A stretch of DNA of 64,000 nucleotides from Pseudeuparius sepicola (lineage: Eukaryota; Arthropoda; Insecta; Coleoptera; Anthribidae), in assembly GCA_963920635.1 (NCBI GenBank), contig OY987301.1, positions 14,228,501 to 14,292,500 on the forward strand, given 5' to 3'. Under the pieces are notes generated by a model that had not been told where the DNA came from, searched no databases, and saw nothing but the letters and a program-made list of their open reading frames with translations. Every line of letters begins with the position of its first letter. The stretch's first letter is position 1. A program made the position numbers and the translations under genes. This document shows positions 10,660-22,489 of this stretch, in pieces.

Positions 10660-12682
10660 ACGTTTATACACGACATGGAAATGCCTGAGGAGGGTAACAG
10701 GAGGCGCAGAACCTGCCAAAATTAGTGGAATAAAAAATGACAATGGTGAAATAACAAGTACCGAAACTGAAATCGCAAATATTTTTAACCAATATTTTTC
10801 AGAAATAGGGCAAAAATTGGCACAAAATTTACCTAGAATAAGAGAAAAATTAAATAGTAATAAGTCAACTCAATCCATGGTGCTGCTGCAAACAGATGAA
10901 AATGAAATACGAAGGATCATTTATGAGCTAAAGTTGAAAAAAACACCTGGTGTTGATAATATTCGCCCGGAAACTATTAAGACCATAGCAGAAAATATCA
11001 TAAGTCCGCTAACATATCTCGTCAACATTTGTTTTGATCAGGGAATTTCTCCAAAATGCCTCAAGACAGCAGTAGTAAAGCCACTATACAAATCTGGCGA
11101 TAGGTCGAAAGCAGAAAATTATAGACCTATTTCCCTGTTGCCCATGTTCTCCAAAATACTGGAAAAAGTAATGAAAAGTCAGCTAATGCGATACTGCGAA
11201 AAATATAAGTTGATATCTCAACATCAATACGGATTTAGGGCGGCCAGATCAACACAAGATGCTATAACTCACTTAACCTCACGACTTTATAATAATATCG
11301 ATAAAAAAACGCCCACTCTTGGCATATTTGTTGATCTGGCCAAAGCATTTGATACGGTTAACCATGAGCAACTGCTTTCGACATTGGAGGACGTGGGAAT
11401 TAGGGGTGTGGTTATCAAGCTCTTTAAAAGTTATCTGCATAACAGAACGCAATGCGTTCAAATCGGAAACTCCTATAGTAAAACTGCACCGGTAAATATT
11501 GGTATACCTCAGGGCACTGTTTTAGGGCCTGTCCTATTTAATTTATATATAAACGACCTATTTAACTTGCCGAGCAGTGGTGAAATAATCGGCTTTGCGG
11601 ATGACACTGTTGTCCTGTATGATACTCCAATATCATGGGAGTACCTGAAAGAAAAAGCAGAAAGGGATTTTGAGATTATCAGTGACTATTTCAACAATAG
11701 ATTACTTACCATAAATGTGCAAAAAACAAGATTTGTTCCCTTTACCAGCTACGCTAATAATCTTCCTAGATTTAACACATTGTCGATTAATCTAGGAGAC
11801 AGTAAATACAAAATATATGGAGATAGACAGGCCAAGTATCTGGGTGTCCAGGTGGATTGTCACATGCGCTGGGACATACATATAGCCAAGTTGGTGAAAA
11901 AGCTGAGATCACTGCTCTATCGATTTAGGGTTTTTAAAAAATTGTGCACTGAAAATCAACTAGTTAAGGTATACTATGCTCTCGTACAATCGCACATTAA
12001 CTATGGTATAATAGCTTGGCGAGGTGCGTCTAACTGTTATCTGGACCAACTGGAAGTGATACAGAAATGGTTTTTAAAAATAATGTTTAACAAACCTCGC
12101 ATTTTTCCATCCGACGAACTCTTCCAGACTTATAAAATACTCCGCATTAAACAAGTTTTTTGTGAGCAACTACTCCTGTTCTTGTATAAGGAAAAGCATA
12201 GGGTACAAACTATCGATCACATTTATGAAACAAGATGCAAAGCTAAAAATATATTGGTACCCTTTTGCTGCAAACATATAGGTCAAAGATGTCATATATT
12301 TTTGGCCCCCAAATTATATAATCAGTTACCTAACAATATTAAGGAGGCATCAACTTTAAGTATTCATAAAAGAAATGTACGCAAATGGCTTCTGTCAACA
12401 CCCCAAGAGATGTTTAAAGAATTCTAATTTGTGTTTGTCGTTTTGTATTAATCTCTTCCGATTAACAAACTGGATATGTCTGTTATTACCTACTTGTCAT
12501 ATTTACCCAATCTGAGACTATTAAATATTGATATAAGTCAGACCAAAACCCATAATATGTAGTAATTTTGCCACGCACAGGGTTTACCCTCAGTGGCCTT
12601 CGCTGCGTTTATTTTACATTGTTATTATTTATGTGTTATTGTCTACTTGTCTGTAAATAAATGCTATTATTATTATTATTTT
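10660..12682 (+). mobile_element. 5'-truncated non-LTR retrotransposon (jockey/CR1 group)
   Basis: The element contains the RT frame, a short 3' UTR and a tail of tandem ATT/TTA units at about 12663-12681, the 3' microsatellite tail of several non-LTR clades. The endonuclease and gag-like ORF1 are absent, the usual result of incomplete target-primed reverse transcription. The 5' junction lies between 10614 and about 10690; no target duplication could be assigned. A decayed relative lies on the minus strand at 20152..21720. Confidence 0.88.
10662..12427 (+). CDS. Reverse transcriptase domain of a non-LTR retrotransposon (partial)
   Basis: RNA-directed DNA polymerase of a LINE-like element. 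From residue 1 at TTG 10817 the order of RT blocks is correct: NYRPISLLP near residue 101, HQYGFRAARSTQDA near 136, FVDLAKAFDTVNH (first catalytic Asp, D173), GIPQGTVLGPVLFNLYIND near 229, and FADDT with the catalytic pair D262/D263. The C-terminal part has YYALVQSHINYG and the W-x-Q-K region typical of jockey/CR1-type elements. The homologous frame is open upstream to about 10662 (after a TGA), including IFNQYFSEIG, so neither TTG nor any later ATG is the true start. There is no endonuclease domain and no RNase H. The frame is uninterrupted to TAA 12425-12427, which suggests a fairly recent insertion; the copy cannot be autonomous. Exact clade is not determined. Confidence 0.9.
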
Positions 12683-12890
12683 ACCTTGATTTAAGAGTGT
12701 ATATTATTGCAAAAATAATTGTGAATATTATTCTAGGCCCTTACGAAACTATAGTTTTTCAACTTCTATGTGTGTTGCCGTAAATACTAAATAGTTCTAT
12801 TTTGCCCCCACAAATCTATACTGGAAGCGGTTTGACCATGCTTCTTTCTCACAGCCTTTCATGAATTACAAATTTCCGCCAAATACAACA
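12683..12890. other. No gene recognised
   Basis: A short AT-rich spacer between the retrotransposon tail and a foldback MITE. Nothing else seen. Confidence 0.5.
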
Positions 12891-13631
12891 TACAGGGTGG
12901 ACCCAGATGGACTATACGATAGGTGTAAAAGACAAACAAATTTCGAGTTGAAACTTGAGCTTTGGGGGATCAGCCTTGCTTGATTAGAAACTAATTTGCA
13001 CCATATTTATTATCATCTATATTTTAAAAATCAAGCAGGCCTTGACAGGGGCAATTTATTCATTTTCAGTTCAGGTAAACTACTTTTTCTTGAAAAGATA
13101 TCGAAAAATTTTGTTAGAAAAACTTGTTCAGAATGCAATTACAAATCACCGTACCAAATTATAAAACAATCGGCACATTTTTTTTTTATTTTTTCAGTTT
13201 TTGCGGTTTTAGCGCAAATCAAGTACATTTATCGAAAGTTTTACCAGAAAAAAATTTTCAGAATGCAAATTTAAGACCCTGTACTAAATTTCAAAACAAT
13301 CGGCATACTTTGATTTTTTCCAAAAAAGTTGAAATTAAAACAAATCAAAGTCTGCCGATTGTTTTAAAATTTGGTTCGGGCACTTGGATTTGCATTCTAA
13401 ACAACTTTTTCTAATAAAATTTTTCGATTTTTCTCTTAAGGAAAAGGTAGTTTACCTGAACTGGAAACGAATAAATTGCCCCTGTCAAGGCCTGCTTGAT
13501 TATTAAAATATAATAATATGGTGCAAATTAGTTTCTAATCAAGCAAGGCTGATCTCCCAAAGGTCAAGTTTCAACTCGAAAATTTTTTGTCTTTTACACC
13601 TATCGTATAGTCGATCTGGGTCCACCCTGTA
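12891..13631. mobile_element. Mariner-type foldback MITE, TA-flanked
   Basis: Both ends read TACAGGGTGGACCCAGAT inward (right end on the complement strand), bordered by TA. The arms (about 12891-13095 and 13430-13631) are inverted copies sharing GATAGGTGTAAAAGAC, TCAAGCAGGCCTTGACAGG and GGTAGTTTACCTGAACT-like blocks. The core contains a motif around AAAACAATCGGCA three times in mixed orientation. No transposase is present; mobilisation would need a trans-acting Tc1/mariner enzyme. Confidence 0.85.
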
Positions 13632-14694
13632 TTATAGCAAACCTATAGAATTACCTATCGCATAGTGCAGTACAACATTTATTGCATATTGTTCAGCACA
13701 ATAAATAGCTAGGAAATTTTCAGAGTAATACCTATTTGTTTTCAGGGTTATAACGTCTCAAACTCAAATATACTTGCGTTATTGGTGACGTTTTGAAGAA
13801 AAAATAAATTCTTTTGAAAAACATTTGTTTGCAATTTGAAATTATGTTATTAGGTACATTTTAAAATTTGCATCCATTTTGCTTTGGGGCGACTTGCGAA
13901 GTCTAAATTGGTCCGCAAATTGGCCCAGTTCCTGGGAACTCCAAATGTGCTCGGAACACCCACTCATTAAAGTTTTAATTACGACAGAAAACATGACAAG
14001 TACGACCGGAACACATGTCAGTTTAGCACCGGGCCCGTGCCTTCTCTCATTCCAAGTCATCGGGCCCGCGTGTAAATACAAACTAAACCACTAAATGAGG
14101 TGTCCAGGCCAGACCCATATTGTTGAAAACGAAAACCTTATGAAATATTTTTATTAATCAAAACTACTTCCCACTGCGTTTTAGCAGTGATTATAGTATC
14201 TAATACTAGTTTTAGAATGGATAGATTTCAACTGGGCAATAAGTAAGACTAATGAAATTCGCTGCCAGTTTCTCTCCATACTACTTATAAACTCGAAATT
14301 AACCTTTCATTTTTGTGAGAGAAAATTTCTACAAAACAAAATTTTGTGCACCTACTTTCGCTAAGCTTCAACATCCAATATAGCATGAAGTATTTTCGTA
14401 CAAAATAAATTAAAATAGCCTATAATGTAGACAATGTGACTAAATATATTTTTACAAACATCTGGTCTGATGGACTGATGGCACTGGCTTGAATTCCTTC
14501 TAATGAGTCGACATGCCATACCACTCCTATTCCGGTTTAGTTTCTGGCATATGATACTCTTTTCCTGGATAACTGGAATTGAATCTTAGAAGTTTGAGAA
14601 ACTTGATTTTTTATTGACTAGAAATGTTGGTCGAAATTTTTCTATATTGTAAGAACGTTGAGTGATTAGATGAACGGCTTTCTTTTAACACCAA
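13632..14694. other. Intergenic; GC-richer block at 13860-14100
   Basis: Bases 13860-14100 are CpG-containing with open frames on both strands but no domain. They may be a conserved non-coding segment. The remainder is AT-rich and unremarkable. Confidence 0.35.
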
Positions 14695-16288
14695 CACAGA
14701 TAGAAAGAGATACTTCAATCAAATAAAATTTATTTAACTCAAACAAATTTGATTCTTGTATATGGCGAACCCTAGACTATCTTTGAATAAAACATTTGGT
14801 TTGTTTCAATTTAAAAGCAACATTTAATTTGAGACAAATAAAATATTATTTGGAAGAAATTAATTTCTATTCCCATGGACATACTAATGATTTGAATGGA
14901 ATAAATTATATATTTCGAAGGAACAAATCTACAATGTTAAAAAACATTTTATTCTATTTAAAAAATTAAGAAAGTTGCGCCAAACTGTGGTGGGTTGAAT
15001 TGCCCATTCAGGGTATTCACTCAAATAAAATATTACTTATTTGAAGTAAAGCAACCTTTATCTTTAACATTATTCACAAGCTTTAGTTTTTCTCGATTCA
15101 AATAAAAAAACAAGTTTACTCAATTCATAAAGATGGAAATTGGATTAGAAAAACACGATAATTTGTAATGCTATACAAATATTTATTTAAAAACAATTAA
15201 AAAACAATCTTTGGTATAAAAAAAACTATATACAAAACATACCAAGGAAAGCGCCCCATCATCATACAGGTGGCCTATCTGATATATTTCAAGTACCTAA
15301 AGTCTATCCAAGTTACAGCGGCAGTAGATATAAACAAAGTCACATGACCGCATTACGATCGATTACCAGGGTCTGACTAATATGAGATTCCCAGTGGCTG
15401 GTAATTCTGAACTAATTCTAGTTCTAAAAATTGTGTTTTTACCTTTCGTGGATCTTTATAAATTTCCTTAAATTAAGTAGCAAAATAAATTTACAGAATA
15501 TACTGCTCGCGATCCGATCTAAAATATGCAGGAAACTCGACTGAAGGAAGAGCCGGCCCTGCATTCTGCTCGCCGCGTAAACATTTTTTGACGGCCAGAC
15601 CAATAAGAGAATAAGTCACGCGGTGGCCAATGTTTTGATCCACTGTCTCTGTAACTTGGATAGACTTTAGTTCTTTGAGATTTGTTTCTAATATTGTTTA
15701 TGCGTGTACTTACAAAAGAAGTTGAAAACACACAATACACAATACACATAGTACCTAAACCACACTACACTCGGCTACTCGGCGGCTATAAATGATAATA
15801 AAAGTGCCCGCACTCTAGGAAGATTACAGGCGCGTACTTACACGGACATGCAACTGGAACAACGCTGAACGCCGACACCAGAGTGCGCCCTTTGCCTTAC
15901 CATATTTTCTCTTTCTTTCTATCTTTCATTCTCTGGAGTGAGACAGCTATAAAATGGTATGCAGTATTATTTAACTCAAATAAGGTCAAATTTAAACCAA
16001 ATAACAATGGGTTGACCCAAACAACCAAAAGCTAATACTATAAATAAAAATTATTGTTGTTTGCACCAAGTATAATACCTTATTTCAGGAAAATAATATA
16101 TGCTTCCACTAAACAATAATGTGTCAAAAAAATTAAATACTTTACCCAAACAGCCCTTATTTTTAATTGAAAAAAATAAATCTTCATTTAAATAATACAG
16201 TTTTTACGGAAATAAATATTATTTCTGGCAAATAATTCGTGATCAAACACCAAATATTTTTCTATGAAGAATTATATTTCTATCTGTG
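14695..16288. mobile_element. TIR element family E, copy 1
   Basis: The termini CACAGATAGAAA and TTTCTATCTGTG are inverted, and the entire element recurs in the opposite orientation at 51165..52381. The subterminal regions are full of AAATAAA/TTATTTG-like short repeats alternating on both strands. No transposase is seen. Relative to copy 2, this copy has an extra 374 bp, which is a separate nested element (15297..15670). Flanking bases do not form a clear TSD here; copy 2 is flanked by TA on both sides. Confidence 0.85.
15297..15670. mobile_element. Nested 374-bp insertion with 22-bp TIRs
   Basis: CTAAAGTCTATCCAAGTTAC at the left is matched by its exact complement at the right, 22 bases in all. 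The second copy of the host element (around 51780-51795) lacks this block and reads straight from the AAGAACC side into CTTGAAATATA, giving an empty-site allele. The interior includes a short CpG-rich stretch and no transposase. Confidence 0.85.
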
Positions 16289-16501
16289 AACAAAGTTGCG
16301 ATTCATGCGATATGCGATTCATGACCGCACCTGTGAAAATTATGGCCGAAAATCGAAAATAGTCTTAGCTTTCGTATGTCTGGAGGTACAAGAAATATTC
16401 AAGATTAAAAAGTGTTCAAATTGAATTATGTAATATTACTATCATGACGGCCGAGGCAAATAAACCACATGAGTCATAAAAAGAACTTATTATATATTTT
16501 T

Positions 16502-16750
16502 GAAATCGGAAAAAAATGTTTTATTATGCAAAAATCATATTATAAGGGATCACCTGTCCACGAACCGGCTGCGCGCGGCGTTGCTTGACTTTGACGATCG
16601 CTCTACCTATGTCGAGTATGACGAGGCACGGCGCTTCCCAACAGAAATTCCAAACTGCTGCCTGTTGAAAAAATCGTGCAATAATGGGCTTCTTCGGTGC
16701 CGATTTCTGAGCTTTTAATGACGATTTTGAGACACTTCGCTGCCGAGTTC
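16502..16750 (-). repeat. Repeat family C, internally deleted copy
   Basis: Inverted relative to 22490..23062 and 54760..55385. It shares the GAAATCGG termini, GGGATCACCTGTCC(A)CGAACC, GTTGCTTGACTTTGACGATC and GCTGCCTGTTG blocks, then jumps directly to the opposite end of the element, omitting about 250 bp present in the other copies. Homology continues leftward to about 16455 (ATGAGTCATAAAAAGAACTT). Confidence 0.75.
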
Positions 16751-16764
16751 CAGAAAAAAATACA

Positions 16765-17110
16765 CACCAGCACGATAAACTATCAAAGACCTGTTAACAT
16801 GTCGCCCGCTTACGCCAACCACTCCGCCGATATACTTCGGAATGCGCCATATTATGTGCACCTTCATGCGCCGAAATGAATAGCGGCGATTATAATGGGA
16901 TGATTTATTCCGTGGCAAGATACACGCGCGTCCGCGGGTCGGCGCAATCAGCGCCATTGAGGCGCTGGATCGGCCGAACAGGCCCGCGATTGTCGGGCAA
17001 TTAGGGCTCATTTCACGGCGACGGACAATGAGGTGGTTTATTATCGCCCACGCCCGGGGTGGGTGGTGGTTGGCGGCCAGCGGCGGCACTTGAAGAGCTG
17101 GAAAAATGGC
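16765..17110. other. GC-rich island A, inverted homologue of 19095..19370
   Basis: The block is CpG-rich. Its complement aligns with 19095-19370 through GACAATCGCGGGCCTGTTC versus AACAATTGGGTCCCTGTTC, the CCGATC...CCTCAATGGC segment and CGCTATTCATTTCGG. Differences are largely C-to-T/G-to-A. No protein domain is seen in either strand. It could be a duplicated regulatory element or a very old repeat. Confidence 0.6.
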
Positions 17111-17234
17111 CACGCAGATTTTTTAGTCGCTATGTATGGAATTTTTCTTTTTAAAAAGATAAATTTATGCCAGTACAAAATGCAAACTTTACGATTACAA
17201 AATGTAGTTTATGTATAGTGATTGATTAAACATT

Positions 17235-18054
17235 TTAAGAGTGAGTCAGGTTGTAGCAGCATATACACTCTGTTCAACGAACGTTCATACCTATACGTCA
17301 CAACTCCCGTCCTTGTCTTACTCATGAATATATTACGATGGATATCGGTCGTATATATTCACGAGTCAGACAAGGACGGGAGTTGTGACGTAGTAATGAA
17401 CATTCGTTGAACAGAGTTTACCTACTTTAACATTGGATAGAAAATGACATTTTAAAACGAAATTTCACATCAGTAGGTACAAACTCTTTATTTTCAAGAA
17501 AAAAAAAATATATCGAATATTTTTATATCTTCCAAATTGAAATGAATTTTGATATGAAATATTTGTACGTCGCGTTTGTTTCTAAGCAACCAGTGGTAGA
17601 GGCACGGAGTTCAGGGACATTAATAATTCAACAAATGAAAATGATACGGTCTGTATAAAATTAGAACTCTATACATTCTTAAATGCAAAATTTCATTTTG
17701 AACAAAACTGCCCTTTTCAGTTTCATGTCTAATTTCACTTTTTTCGATGAAATTGTTCATTCGTAAAGAAAAATTAAAAAATCTACTCGAATTATTTTAT
17801 TTACTACCTAGATGATCGATCAAAATTAATTATGTTAAACAGATTCACAAAACGCTCTAGCTGTAATTCGAAAAGTACAAGGAATAAAGAGACCTTTATC
17901 AATGACTATAGAAAGAATTTTGTATGTAATTTCAGATTTAAAATATTAACGGCCTGTATCTCGAAAATGAGGCATTTGTGGACCTATATCGATACAAAAT
18001 TTTCTTTAAAATGTCAATTTATTGTCCTGCTGCTAAAAACTGACTCACCCTGTA
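17235..18054. mobile_element. Mariner-type MITE (family M2) carrying a palindromic insertion
   Basis: The right end reads CTGACTCACCCTGTATA, and the left end GTGAGTCAGGTTGTAGCAGC matches its complement. Both inner arms share a CATTTTAAA(A/G).GAAA..T segment, and a further partial copy of the same family lies at 47664-47760 (CATTGGATAGAAAATGA). The left arm is split by the 151-bp palindrome at 17267..17417. Confidence 0.7.
17267..17417. mobile_element. 151-bp palindromic hairpin element
   Basis: ACTCTGTTCAACGAACGTTC at the left is the complement of GAACATTCGTTGAACAGAGT at the right with one mismatch. Pairing continues through GTCACAACTCCCGTCCTTGT to a small loop near 17335-17345. Its position in the MITE arm, where the related copy at 47690 reads without interruption, marks it as an insertion. 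Confidence 0.8.
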
Positions 18055-18936
18055 TAATCTTTTAATCTATATCTGGGTTGGGCAAGTCAGGAGATTGTGT
18101 TTATAGAAAACTCATACCAAATAAGCTAGACATTAAAAAAAGTAACGCTGTCAGGAGACCAAATCGTAAATGAACATTTTAAAAGAGTAATAAAATACTG
18201 AAAATTCTTAAAAAATAACGCTAAAAAAATGAAATAGTACATTCGACAGTTTTAAATTTAAATTTAAATTAAAGTTCATTTCCTTCAACTAAATGAGCTT
18301 TTTGATAAATACATTTTCTAGTCTTCTCTCTTTTTATTATTTGTCATACCTATACAACTCATCATAACTTCAAAATTTCAGTTCCTGGTGCACTTCTATG
18401 ATTCTTTCGCTTTATTTGATAATTCCTACAAAAAATTAAGAATACAGTTTAACAGAACAACATGTCAGAAAAATTTACTTTATTATAGCGCAGACCGAAG
18501 TTATTAGAATAAGCTGTGAAAATTAAAGAAGTTTTAGTGAAGTGGCCAAAATTTTTAATGAGCGACATTCAAACCGAAATTTACCCCGTTTGCAATAAAA
18601 TAAATCATTTTTGACATATTCGTTGATGTTCTGAGCGTTTGATTTCATAGCACCCTAGATTCATAGGTATACTTACACCACGAATTTGAACTATCCCCTT
18701 TTTCAAAGTTTGGCCAACCGCACAGAAAAATAACGAATGAATATTTTTTCACCAAAATTGCTTAATGACTACTTTGATAATCCTATTGTATTATTTTATC
18801 GATTTAAAATATAGGTAGTTTTTCAGAAAACGCACCCCTTTAAAAATCGCAGAAGACCAGGTTTTCGTGGCAATGCCAAACCAATACTTCGCAAGCCATG
18901 ACCTTTCAGGGACATATTATCTATAAAAAAGGTGGC
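18055..18936. other. No gene recognised
   Basis: AT-rich sequence with no domain-bearing frame. Nothing structured seen by eye. Confidence 0.5.
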
Positions 18937-19070
18937 CCGCTGAATTCCCTCAGTTACACGAAAAAGCAGACACTCTATATTTTATTAGCTACAAAATAAA
19001 TATCCGCTGAATTCCCTCAGTTACACGAAAAAGCAGACACTCTATATTTTATTAGCTACAAAATAAATAT
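18937..19070. repeat. Perfect 67-bp tandem duplication
   Basis: The unit beginning CCGCTGAATTCCCTCAG at 18937-19003 is repeated base for base at 19004-19070. Complete identity points to a recent event or an assembly artefact. Confidence 0.95.
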
Positions 19071-19094
19071 CATATAGTACCTTCAAGTAAAATG

Positions 19095-19690
19095 ATCCTT
19101 ATAATTGACCAACAATTGGGTCCCTGTTCAACCGATCTCGCAGCCTTCAATGGCCGCGTTGATTGCGACTGGAGACCTGAACCTGTCGTCAGCGAACGGT
19201 GTGTTCTGTGTGCTATACGAAGTAAATCATCTCGATATAATCACCGCTATTCATTTCGGTGTAATATATCTAATGGCGCTTGAGAAAAATCATTCCAAGC
19301 GCATTCCAATAAGGATTCGTCCCAAGAAGTATTGGTATCGTTGCGGTGGTTGCCGCAAACGAGCAACTTGGTACCCAGATTTCCTTATCCCATGAAACGG
19401 ACACGTCACACGATCATAATAATAATTAATAATAAGTGGAATACTTCAAATAATCACGTCAAAACATAAAAGTCATGTGACTGCCGAATTAAAGGCCATA
19501 ATATCCAGTTTAGCCGAGGCCTGCAGCGATCCCCGCCTCTCCGCTGTCAGGCCATGCCAAACGCCTCGTTCACGCTCTCAGTTCTCAGTCGAGGCGCACC
19601 GAGGCACGCGGCTTTACGGCACGGTGTTCGTGCATTTTACATATAGCTACAAATCCTCATATTCAGTTATCCTTTCTTATATAGTCTAAT
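19095..19690. other. GC-richer island B (19095-19370 homologous to island A) and adjacent block
   Basis: The first 275 bases are an inverted, CpG-depleted homologue of 16765-17005. The following GC-rich block (19485-19630) has open frames without domains. Confidence 0.5.
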
Positions 19691-20151
19691 TCAGGTATTC
19701 AGGCCGTATATCACCATTTAATTGAAAAAGAAACAGGGGCAATACGTAATTACAGATTTGTTAAACAACTGGAAATTTGTCTCAAAATTCTGCAAAATAT
19801 GTTGTTGTTAACAGAAGAAAATAATTGTTCTTGCAATGTATCCTAACATCAATTAATTGTAAAATGTTTGGATACACTGGCAAACATAGATATATCTCGA
19901 TAATTATCGAAAGATTAAAAATGATAGAATAATGGCGCAAAAGGCTGAGAGAAAACTAAAGAAATGAGCGAGTAAGTGATATTTCTTATTTTTATTCATT
20001 ATATTATATTTCTACGTACTTAATCGCTAAAGCAATTTACGTGTAATGATAAGGGAGTGATAGAGAAGTGATAATGAGTGCCGCATAAAGCCACCTTTAA
20101 TAATAATTGTTGAATTTCATTGAGTTTATTATGTTTATCACTACGAATTTA
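19691..20151. other. No gene recognised
   Basis: AT-rich spacer. A short inverted run CTCGATAATTATCGA is at about 19895-19909. Confidence 0.5.
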
Positions 20152-21720
20152 AATAATAATAATAATAATGTTTATTTGCCAAAAGGAAAACAGTTTACAA
20201 ATAACGAATAAAAAGCAAAATAAACATATAAAGACCTCAGAAGGCGAAGCCTTGTGCGAGGTGTTACAGAACTAAATACATCACACTTATTTAAACCTAA
20301 AGCTAAATTTAAATACAATCGATAACATATCCAGTTGGATATCGAAGAGTTGGTAACAGGTAAGTAAGTCGCGTCCGGTTATTCTACGTCTAATATCGGG
20401 TAATTCTATGTCTAATATCTGGCACAATAAGTTTGTTTTAATGAAGTTTAGCGTTTGTTCTTTTTTATGTAACTACTATCTGTTTTTTTATGTCTATAGA
20501 TTTCTCTATTTCACTTCGCGTTTGCTGCGAAAGCCATTTATTTAATCGGGATTTGAATATTGGGTAAGATGGTGAACTTATTACACTGTAGGGTAAACTA
20601 TTGTATAATTTTGGACCTAGGTACGTGTGACACCTTTGCCCAATAGTTTTATTTGCTTTTGGGACTTTCAAAGAGTATTCCTTTGCTCTAGTACTATAAT
20701 TATGATTTACTTTATCGATAGATTTAATATTTTTAAATGTTCTTAGCATCAACCTCTGAAAGAATATCTGCCTGAGATCGTATAATCCAGTCTCTGAGTA
20801 AAGCAAGTCAGAAGGATACATATAACTCTTGTTACACATAACTTTTAAGAGCCATTTCTGTGAAGTTTCGAGTTGAGTTAAGTGACATTTTGCCACCCCT
20901 CCCCATCCAATTATGCCATACGACAAGTGAGGCTGTACAAGTGCATAATACATTTTTTTTTTAAGTTGCTATGTCTAATATGTGTTTAAAGAATTTAAAT
21001 ATTGGTATCAAGTATCTAATTTTTTTTGGAGATAGAAATGACTTGCTTTTCCCATTTCAGATGTTGATCCAAAGTTACCCCCCGATATGTTACAGCATTT
21101 GTTGATGTGAGCATAGCGGCATCCTTTCCGATGCCTATTTTAATATTTTCATATTCAGGTCGGGAAACTGCATATGATGAAAATGCGATGTACTTAGGTT
21201 TAGTAACATTGACAGTAAGTAACTTATTAGAGAAGAAGCTTATGACAGACTTCATTCCCTTAGCAACTTTTCCTCTTAAAGAAGTCCAAGTATTGCCTGT
21301 AAAATATATAGCAGTGTCATCAGCAAAACTAGTTATTCTTCCTTCAATAGAGAGACTAAAAATATCGTTCACATATAGTAGGAAAAGTAGAGGACCAAGG
21401 ATGTGGTACCCCATAGTGGAGGGTCTCTATCGAAGAAGCGATTCCGTCTATATTCACGGATTGTGTTCTTCCAGCTATGTAACTTTTAAGCAATTTGATA
21501 GACGTTCCCCTGAAGCCAACATTCTCTAGAGATTCAAATAGCTTTGTATGACTCACTGAATCAAAGGCCTTAGCTAGGTCGACGAATACGCAGATAGATG
21601 GCACAGAAGAATCTAAGGTTTATAGATATTTGCTGTGAGGTCCGCTATTGCATCGTCTGTAGATCTGCCTTCAACAAAACCGTATTGATTTGATGAGATT
21701 ATTTGTTTAGAATGATTTAT
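20152..21720 (-). pseudogene. Decayed 5'-truncated non-LTR retrotransposon with RT fragments
   Basis: Read on the minus strand the order is: SNQYGFVEGRSTDDAIADL (about 21685-21630), VFVDLAKAFDSVSH (about 21590-21550), GPLLFLLYVNDIF, FADDTAIYF (about 21335-21305), then YYALVQPHLSYGIIGWGG (about 20950-20900) to a stop near 20465. These are the RT palm and thumb blocks of the same group as the 10662..12427 element. The frame shifts just before the GPLLFLLYV block and again between about 21016 and 20953. The 3' tail is the tandem AAT run at 20152-20169. It is not translatable and is older than the + strand copy. Confidence 0.85.
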
Positions 21721-22489
21721 TTTCTGTTGTGCGTAACAATTTTCGGTTTCTTATAGTATGTGTTAATAAATAATCTGGAAAATAAAAAAAAAATGGCTGT
21801 AAAACTCCCCAAAATACCGCAACGCATAGAATATCTTAGTTAGTGTGTGACGTCATCGATCGAGTCTGCAGGCGTTCTATTTCGTGTGCCTCAGTTTAGC
21901 CCAACCAGCTCGCAGTTATCGATATACAGAGCTGGCATTACCAAGTTTGGTGTGTGTATACTTATTTGATTCGTTTTAGTACATGGCTTAAATAAAAGCT
22001 TGTTTTTAATTTTTTTATTTTCAATTTTATTTTGTGCTTTTTAGTAGGTACCTATTTGATTCCCATGTCAGGAGGGTGATAAAGAAATTTAGTCCGCCAT
22101 ATTGGATTTCGTATAAAGTCATTCACCTTATTGTTTTCTACCCGTCGAGCCCTTTCATATTTGATAACCATTAAGGGGGTTGACAAAAAATACATCATCC
22201 CCCATCTTGGAGCGGCGGCCATTTTGAAAGTATTACAATATTAAATATTGCATATTGTATTGTCACCGGAACTAAAGGTGTATGCAAAATTTCAGCTCCA
22301 GCGGATGTCAGGCAGTGGTTCTAATTATTCAGCTTGCAAGATTCGACTCACACATACATTAGGTACATACATGCTAACAGGTGAAGTTAAATAAAATCTT
22401 GTAATGAGGAAAAAATGAAACAAAATTATAGTAAATACACAATATTTATGTGGCGCGCGAGTTTTTTTCCAAGTATAATATACAAAAAT
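21721..22489. other. No gene recognised
   Basis: AT-rich sequence with one CpG-containing patch (21850-21950, including TGACGTCA and TTATCGATA). No coding evidence. Confidence 0.45.
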
